From Holacanthus passer (Eukaryota > Chordata > Actinopteri > Pomacanthidae), in contig JAFREQ010000131.1 in assembly GCA_025331565.1 (NCBI GenBank), forward strand, positions 372,001 to 436,000: DNA of 64,000 bases. The letters are read 5' to 3'. The stretch's first letter is position 1, and every line of letters begins with the position of its first letter. The translations under genes and the position numbers were made by a program. Below are positions 59,701 through 64,000 of the stretch, piece after piece. The notes below the pieces were generated by a model. The model was given only the letters and a program-made list of their open reading frames with translations, was not told the origin of the DNA and made no database searches.

Positions 59701-60303
59701 CCTCACTCATTTTTGGCCAGTAAAGGAATAAGTGTAAAATGTCATTTACAGATAGCAGAAGTGAGCAGTGGAGTAACGCATTAGATAGAGACTCCTGACC
59801 TCAGGAGTTCAAGTGCTGCCTCTGGCTCGAAATAAGCCTCAGTAAACAGCTTGTTGACAACCACAGAGCCACTGTGGAGGAGTGCTAACTCCATATTAAT
59901 GGGGTGTTACTGGAACATTATAGGGTTGTTAGTACAGGTCAGGATCATTTGTGTTGTACAGTGACAGCGTGTTGACCAGCACAGACACCCCGTGACCTCG
60001 CCTACACGGACGTTATAGAAAGTAATACGCTAACTTATAAAGTAACTTCTCCGACAGTAACTGAGCTACTTTGATCAGCTGCAGTGTGTTCGCGACTGAC
60101 GCTGACAGTGAGCTAGGATCAATAAGCGCAGGCTGACTGATCGATCAGCGGTTCACCGGGCTGATCGGAAGCTGATCGATGAGTGAGTACCTGTAGTAGT
60201 AGACGTCGCTCTTTCCAGCGCTCAGTCCGGACTTCCTGATCACTTCTTCTTTCTTCCAGCCGGGCGGCAGAGCGGGACAGTCCGTCCTCTTCCTCTCCAT
60301 CAT
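41967..60303 (-). CDS. mbd2: Methyl-CpG-binding domain protein 2-type (NuRD subunit), complete, six exons
   Basis: MBD2/3 proteins read methylated CpG and form part of the NuRD chromatin-remodelling complex. Coding exons (minus): 60303-60191, 53510-53351, 50910-50770, 49336-49246, 49181-49004, 42084-41967; 801 nt, 266 aa, all GT-AG. Intron 4 is only 64 bases; introns 1 and 5 are near 7 kb. The MBD is residues 8-75 (DCPALPPGWKKEEVIRKSG, GKKFRSKPQL). R23, D33, Y35 and R45 match the mCpG-contact residues of the family; K31 and Y35 are the binding-competent MBD2 state, not the His/Phe of mammalian MBD3. The NuRD-binding region is at 92-168 (KPDLNTALPIRQTASIFKQP, LFWERRLKGL). The C-terminal coiled coil (228-260, EQELKVYQARRSLEEALMAD) pairs with p66/GATAD2. 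KMMPGKLQKNKQ and SSDVTEEV favour MBD2 over MBD3; a teleost mbd3-type paralogue is the alternative. ATG 60303 has an in-frame TGA 21 bases upstream (60322-60324), so the Arg/Gly-rich N-terminus of mammalian MBD2 is absent. No acidic tail either. Confidence 0.95.
43122..43169 (+). mobile_element. LINE 3'-tail fragment (...CTTATCTTAT)
   Basis: TGTGAATTTCCCCATTGTGG, GACAAATACAGGAGCATCTT and ATCTTAT: the plus-strand version of the tail seen at 24157 and 28994. Nested in the Tc1-type remnant. Confidence 0.8.
43170..43300 (+). mobile_element. Dispersed repeat C, copy 1
   Basis: AGTAGAGATGGGTCATA, AACTGGCTCATTAACGTCAG, CAGTAATATCTAC, ATTAACAATAGCCACCATAA and GCTACGGGTCATACC align over about 120 bases with 47040-47165 in the same intron. 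Confidence 0.65.
43880..44770. repeat. Purine-rich tract, about 0.9 kb (pyrimidine-rich in the mbd2 transcript)
   Basis: Almost uninterrupted A/G on the plus strand (GAGAGGAGGAAGGA-type words; a short GA run at 44095-44110) lies inside mbd2 intron 5. It opens a 257-codon Ser/Pro/Leu/Phe frame on the minus strand (44860-44087) and Lys/Glu frames on the plus strand, all compositional artefacts. It could form triplex DNA. Confidence 0.9.
45170..45480 (-). mobile_element. Dispersed repeat, family B, inverted copy
   Basis: Reverse-complemented it reads GACGCAGCAGGCAGCTGCAA, GCTCCAAAAAACCCACTGTA, CACTACTCAGAGCAG, GAGACCAGCAGGTGGAGTAT, TTAGCAGCTAAAGAGACAGG and AGTTAGTAGAGACCAAAAAC. The middle matches the copy at 26.6 kb. 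It also lies in mbd2 intron 5. Confidence 0.65.
47040..47165 (+). mobile_element. Dispersed repeat C, copy 2
   Basis: AGTAGAGAAGAGTCATGACA, ACTGACTAAGTAATGTCAGT, CAACAATATCTA, GCTAACATTAGCCACCATAT and GTTACTGGTCATACC align with 43170-43300. Confidence 0.65.
50170..50400. repeat. CT-rich tract
   Basis: Pyrimidine-rich on the plus strand, within mbd2 intron 3, running into the GT microsatellite. Confidence 0.7.
50408..50563. repeat. Long (GT)n microsatellite
   Basis: About 150 bases of GT with GAGAG and GTATG interruptions in the left half; the right part (about 50480-50563) is pure. It lies in mbd2 intron 3. Confidence 0.98.
50691..50753. repeat. Compound (CT)n(GT)n microsatellite
   Basis: About 11 CT units then about 20 GT units, only 17 bases from the donor side of mbd2 exon 3 (donor at 50768-50769). 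Confidence 0.97.
52725..53065. repeat. Degenerate minisatellite based on GAGACAAGTCCAAGTCAAA
   Basis: Variants of AGACAAGTC(C/T)(A/G)AGTC(A/G)AA recur about ten times with spacing 20-45 bases, within mbd2 intron 2. The frame at 52882-53280 is made of it and is not a gene. Confidence 0.75.
53847..53895 (-). mobile_element. LINE 3'-tail fragment
   Basis: AAGATAAGATAAGATATACC, TTTATTCGTCCCACAGTGGG and GAAATTTAC: the fourth copy of the tail, in mbd2 intron 1, about 340 bases from exon 2. Confidence 0.8.
53960..55890. other. mbd2 intron 1, stretch without recognised element
   Basis: No exon-like or repeat family sequence recognised; AT-rich, with a G run near 54472-54480. Confidence 0.45.
55892..56200 (+). 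mobile_element. Percomorph dispersed repeat with AAAGGAAAAGTTCAACA head
   Basis: TTAAAGGAAAAGTTCAACAG, TTTGGGAAA, GATGAGAAGATGGATAAGAC, TCTTATGTCTGTCTGTTACG, GCTACAGCCAGAAGCCAGTT, AGCATGGC, GGGGGAAACAGCCAGGCTGG, ATCTGTCCAA, CTCACTAATTAAAGCATTAT, ATCTCATTTGTTAAATCCAT and ACAAAAACCCAAGTG occur in the order of a repeat I remember as one of the commonest in percomorph fish. Nearly complete, about 310 bases, non-coding. Confidence 0.85.
56350..56600 (+). mobile_element. CA-tract-associated dispersed repeat, diverged copy 3
   Basis: TTTGTGAGGACCCTCGTTGA, CCCCTAGCCTCTAACCTTAA, GTCCTGACTTTCTAAAAACG, TCC and GGTCCCCAGAAAGATAGAAG precede a GT tract at 56645. The arrangement recalls copies 1 and 2. Confidence 0.55.
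56645..56790. repeat. (GT)n microsatellite with GCATGCG interruptions
   Basis: GT runs separated by GTGCATGCGCGTTTG units, ending in about 22 pure GT units and GCGCGTGTG. Alternating purine-pyrimidine throughout, hence Z-DNA prone. In mbd2 intron 1. Confidence 0.97.
56880..60190. other. mbd2 intron 1, 5' part
   Basis: No further exon recognised. The frame at 58687-58956 has a protein-like composition but no known motif and no splice context that I trust. Confidence 0.45.
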
Positions 60304-60339
60304 CGCACACGTATCGATCAATCAGGCTCCGATCGATCA

Positions 60340-60560
60340 GTCAGTAAACACGGATGAGGAGACACACGGCGTGGTGGTGGTGAACCCAGCGGAGCAGCAG
60401 CCCGGGCGGACCCACGTCACGGACGTTACGTTAACGGCAGCTCCCCCTCCCTCCCGCCGCCCCGGCTGTTTATGCCGCTTAGTTCGGTTAAGTACAAATT
60501 AAAAGTGTGCCGGTCCAGGCTGTGAGCTGGGCTGACCCGGATCAAAGTGCTCCCAGGTCC
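60340..60560 (-). promoter_or_regulatory. CpG-rich promoter region of mbd2
   Basis: The 200 bases before the start codon are far richer in G+C and CpG than their surroundings (GCCCGGGCGG, CACGTCACGGACGTTACG, CCGCCGCCCCGG). There is no TATA box near the expected start. A CACGTCACGGACGTTACG cluster contains two ACGT/TGACGT-like words, possible CREB/ATF sites (inference). Typical of a housekeeping chromatin gene. Confidence 0.65.
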
Positions 60561-60660
60561 GGATTTAGTTCAGTTTACCTCCGGAGGGAACCAACGGCTC
60601 ATCTGATCTGATCTGATCTGAACTGAACTGGACCAACGGCAGGCTGTGACGTCTGCGATA

Positions 60661-60773
<113 letters not shown>

Positions 60774-60829
60774 CTCTCTCGCTCTCTCTTAGATCGTCTA
60801 TTATGAAAGATTAGCACGCAGTGAGATGT

Positions 60830-61290
60830 CGAGGCTGCACTTGTCAAATAAATCACATATTTCTTATGATAACTTGTTTTCTCTGGAAAACTACATTTAT
60901 TTTCTTAAATTTATATGAAATTTGAAAGTGCAAAATATAACAATTAAGAAATAGAAATAAATTAATGTTATAAAAATCAAGCATTTAGCCTACTCCACGT
61001 TTTGCTTATGTTCAAAACTACTTGTCACTTGCATATCTTGACTTACTGGTATTTTAATTTTCGAAAATGTTTTTGGTAATATAAAATTACCAATTATAAA
61101 AAATAAAAATAAAATGAATTCATTAAATGTCATATTAACTCAGATAAAATAAAGTATTTGTGGCAAATAAAAAAATAGTTAAATGAATGAATTCAGATTA
61201 AGTAAGTAAGATTTGTTTGCATGTATTGTTGCTTTTCATGGTGAGGCTGCTCTGCTGGGGGGACTCTGTGTTTGTTGTGTTCCTGGTACC
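60830..61290. other. AT-rich intergenic stretch
   Basis: Very A/T-rich with many AAATAAA words; no gene seen. Confidence 0.6.
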
Positions 61291-61477
61291 TGAACTTTGA
61301 GGCAGAGTGAACACTCACTTTTTTCCCTCACATCTCTCTATGCCACCACTGACGTCACAGACTCTGGGTTAAAGGGCCCTGCGGCAGCCTGGAGCGCTAG
61401 AAGAAGTGACCATAGCGGAAGTGGTCATCGATGCGGAAGTTTTGAATTGTTGTATGCGGCTGCTGTGTTGTGCTGTC

Positions 61478-61624
61478 ATAAGCAGGCCTGCTGTGAAAAG
61501 CACCTCCTGCATCTGATTGGCTTGCCCTGTTATTCTTATCATAATCCTAACCAGGCCCGAAATCTAACCAGCTTCTCTTGTGGTTGTGTCTGTACAGGGG
61601 TGCCTTCACAGCAGGCCTGCTTAT
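61478..61624. repeat. Perfect 20-bp inverted repeat whose arms are themselves palindromic
   Basis: ATAAGCAGGCCTGCTGTGAA (61478-61497) is the exact reverse complement of TTCACAGCAGGCCTGCTTAT (61605-61624). Each arm contains the 12-base palindrome AGCAGGCCTGCT. 107 bases separate the arms. It could be the terminal repeats of a very small element or a duplicated palindrome. Confidence 0.9.
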
Positions 61625-61849
61625 TATGGATTTGCACTGGTTTTGGACCTATTTTCTTACTGATTGACCAATTGAATTAACTTTGCATACCCAGACACTG
61701 GTACCTAATAGTTATAGGACTGTGTATTGTGGGGAACACTGGTTAGGGATATCAACCAATGATGTTCTTACAAAGTTCCTTACAAACTGACAGGGTGGCA
61801 GGGAGGTAGACAGATGTTGACAGCAACAGCACGCAGCTTTGTGAGGAAC

Positions 61850-62960
61850 CGATTACAAAGCTGCTGGCTGGGAGTTCTCGCACACCATTGTTGTTTGTGT
61901 GTACAGAGACAGCGTGTGACTCACTTCCTCCACTATTGTGAAGTGACAAACACAACTCCCTGATGCCTTCATTGTGACTTCTGGAGACTTTAATCATGCC
62001 ACACTAGGTTCTACTATCTGATTTTTATCAAGTTGTCAGTTGCCTCACTAGGAAGAACAGGACTAGACCTACTGTATGTGAGGGACACGTACGGTGCCAT
62101 TCCCCCCTGCTCCCACTGGGTAAGTCTGATCATTTTCTAGTTCTTCTTCAGACCCAGTACAATCCATGTGTACAAAGGCAAGCCACAACCATATGCTTCT
62201 TCAGGAAATCGTCTCTTGAGACAGAGATGACTCTGAGGAACCACTTTGAGTCTAATGGATGACTGGAGTGGGCTGCAGGAGCCCCACGGTGAAGACATTA
62301 ATGGGGTCACTTACTGCACCATTGACTACCTAAATCTCTGCATGGACATTGTCATTCACCTCACCCAAATAACAAGCCCTGGATTCCTGGTGACATCAAG
62401 GACCTCCATATCAATAAAAAGAGTACATTCAAAGATGGAGACGGGGCAGAGCTGAAGCACATTCAGGGGGAACTCAAGGTCCAGTTGACAGAGGCAAATG
62501 AGTTATATAGAATAAAGGTGGAACAGACTTGCAAGATAACAACATGAGGGAGATCTGCGATGGTATGAAAACCATCACAGGCTGCGGAAAGAATAGCAGT
62601 AGTGCAGCAGATGGGGATGTGTTGAGTGCATCTCTCGCCTCCCACATTAACTACTGATGTATCCCTCCCCCAGACTGCTATTACAGATGATATAACCTCC
62701 CCGCCATGTCGGCAGATCAAATCAGAGGAAAGCTGAGGACACTCCATCCCAGCAAGGCAGCTGTTCTGTGCTGTCAAACTGGGGAAGCCCCTTCAACATG
62801 TTTTCAACCTGAGCCTGCGACTGGGGAGGGTCCCTATACTATGGAAGACATCATGTCTCATCCCAGTTCAGGACAGTTGCCCTGACATGACCCAGGAAGT
62901 TGTATGGTGGTGGCCTTGTCAGCACTTGTCAGATATACCTGAAACAACTTGGGATGGCCA
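61850..62960 (+). pseudogene. LINE ORF2 fossil: endonuclease end through start of RT
   Basis: VTSGDFNHA at about 61974-62000 is the conserved DFN motif of an APE-type endonuclease. Then LLYV-then SDHFLVLLQTQYNPC (62126 onward), FRKSSLETEMTLRNHFESNG, WSGLQEPHGEDINGVTYCTI, DYLNLCMDIV, SPGFLVTSRTS, IQGELKVQLTEANELYRIKVE, MREICDGMKTITGCG, then SADQIRGKLRTLHPSKAA and NLSLRLGRVPILWKTSCLIP at the start of the RT. The order is that of an L2-like fish LINE. Frameshifts and stops (for example near 62245 and 62545) kill it; the RT core is missing after about 62960. Confidence 0.85.
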
Positions 62961-64000
62961 AAATACATTATGCTGAGTTTACAGTTTGTGGCTCCAATGT
63001 ACACTCACCAACCGTTTTTTGAGATCACCAAAAAAAGTTAAGAGGCAAATCTGTGTTTGCTTGGTGCTTCCAACTGGTGCTCATTCATTTTGTGTGAACT
63101 GTTCAAAGATGCAATCAGAGATTTGCAGACAATCAGCCTTGCAGACAAAGAAAGAGAAATATCAAGCAGGTTGGCTATCTGGTCGTGTCAGGCATGGGTC
63201 AGGGAGCTATGCACCAAGCTGCAGCCAATGAGAGCAGACACTTGTTGGGGTAGGAGGCGAGTTGAGAAGAAGAGACGGAAGAGCACTAGAGCAGCATCCA
63301 GAAACTTCTCTGTTTCTTTCTTGTGTTTTTGCTGCAAATCAGAGCACAAACAACATGGATCGCTCATTTCTTGCAGACATCCATTTTGAAAAAAAAAAGA
63401 AAATCTTGTCCTGCACATGGTATTGCATCATTTCCCTTGTCACTTCCCACATGTGTTTTCATGACAAAAGGTAGTTTGGGGACAAGACAGACTTGTTGGC
63501 AATTCCTCCTGGTGAAAGATCTTGTGTGATCCCCCTGATCAGTCATGTACTGTGCAAACCGCAACAACTTCAAGATTCTGGATTACAAGACACAAAATTG
63601 TTTAGTGTGACGAGTACAGCGATCTAATAACTTTGGAAGTCATTGTCATGTGACCAAGCCATGTTTTCTGGAATCTTTCTTCGTGTTCTCTATGCTGAAT
63701 TAACACATCAAGGACACGTGACTGATAAGACTTTATTTAGAAAGCAAACATGGGTGTCTGCATCATCGTTTTTAAAGGCGTACATTTCCACTCATCAAGA
63801 CTGGAACACAATAACGGAGTTTTCAAACTAAAGCTGGGTCAGCAGTGTTTCCAAAATTCTTTATTGTAGGGGTCTGAAAATGCTGGAATAGTGTGGACGC
63901 TTGGCATAAACATAGCAGAAGTTATGTGTTTTAAAGTGAAAACATATTAGTGTGGATGTAGCCCCTCACCTGGTGACCAAGATCACGGACTGCACCATAT
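62961..64000. other. Intergenic stretch without recognised gene
   Basis: Frames near 63057-63389 are hydrophilic but unrecognised. The stretch includes a short A-run at 63390-63400. It runs to the window edge. Confidence 0.45.

Noticed and set aside
59765..59830. Possible tRNA-like sequence (AGTGGAGTAACGCATTAGATAG, hairpin CTCCTGACCTCAGGAG, GTTCAAGTGC)
   Set aside because: A hairpin and a weak B-box are present, but no acceptor stem pairs. At most a very old tRNA-derived fragment.

Overview
The window looks like nuclear DNA of a bony fish, most likely a percomorph teleost. The evidence is long introns with GT-AG borders, very many (CA)n tracts, several dispersed repeat families that I recognise from spiny-rayed fish genomes, a c-type lysozyme of the flatfish/perch type, and an MBD2-type gene. 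It is gene-poor and full of decayed transposable elements. I found no bacterial genes, no CRISPR array and no intact virus.

Layout. 1-332 holds the last coding exon of a gene that enters from the left and that I cannot name. 333-6780 is non-coding with fossil repeats. 6811-7209 and 8384-9730 are two intronless open frames of unknown function: a short acidic Ser/Asp-rich protein and a 448-residue coiled-coil protein with an internal 78-residue duplication. They are followed by a 98-base A-rich tract and a tRNA-Glu-like sequence that has lost three bases at the anticodon loop. 10-20.7 kb is non-coding with simple repeats, a fold-back element and fossil repeats. 20797-23502 (+) is a complete four-exon c-type lysozyme gene (lyz) with a TATA box and a poly(A) signal. 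24-41 kb is repeat territory: LINE tails, a LINE reverse transcriptase fossil, hAT transposase ends, Tc1/mariner-type fragments, MITEs and CA tracts.

41967-60303 (-) is a complete six-exon methyl-CpG-binding gene, best called mbd2 (266 aa). Its introns hold most of the remaining repeats, including a purine-rich tract of about 0.9 kb and a decayed minisatellite. Its start lies beside a CpG-rich stretch, and an uninterrupted 54-unit CA repeat sits about 360 bases upstream of the ATG. 60.8-64 kb is intergenic, with a perfect 20-bp inverted repeat and a broken LINE carrying endonuclease-to-RT coding.

The two well-supported genes do unrelated jobs: secreted antibacterial muramidase, and nuclear methyl-DNA reading within NuRD. 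Nothing suggests they act together. The most unusual material is the pair of intronless frames at 6.8-9.7 kb with the adjoining poly(A)/tRNA remnant. Family names for repeats rest on remembered consensus sequences, not on a search.
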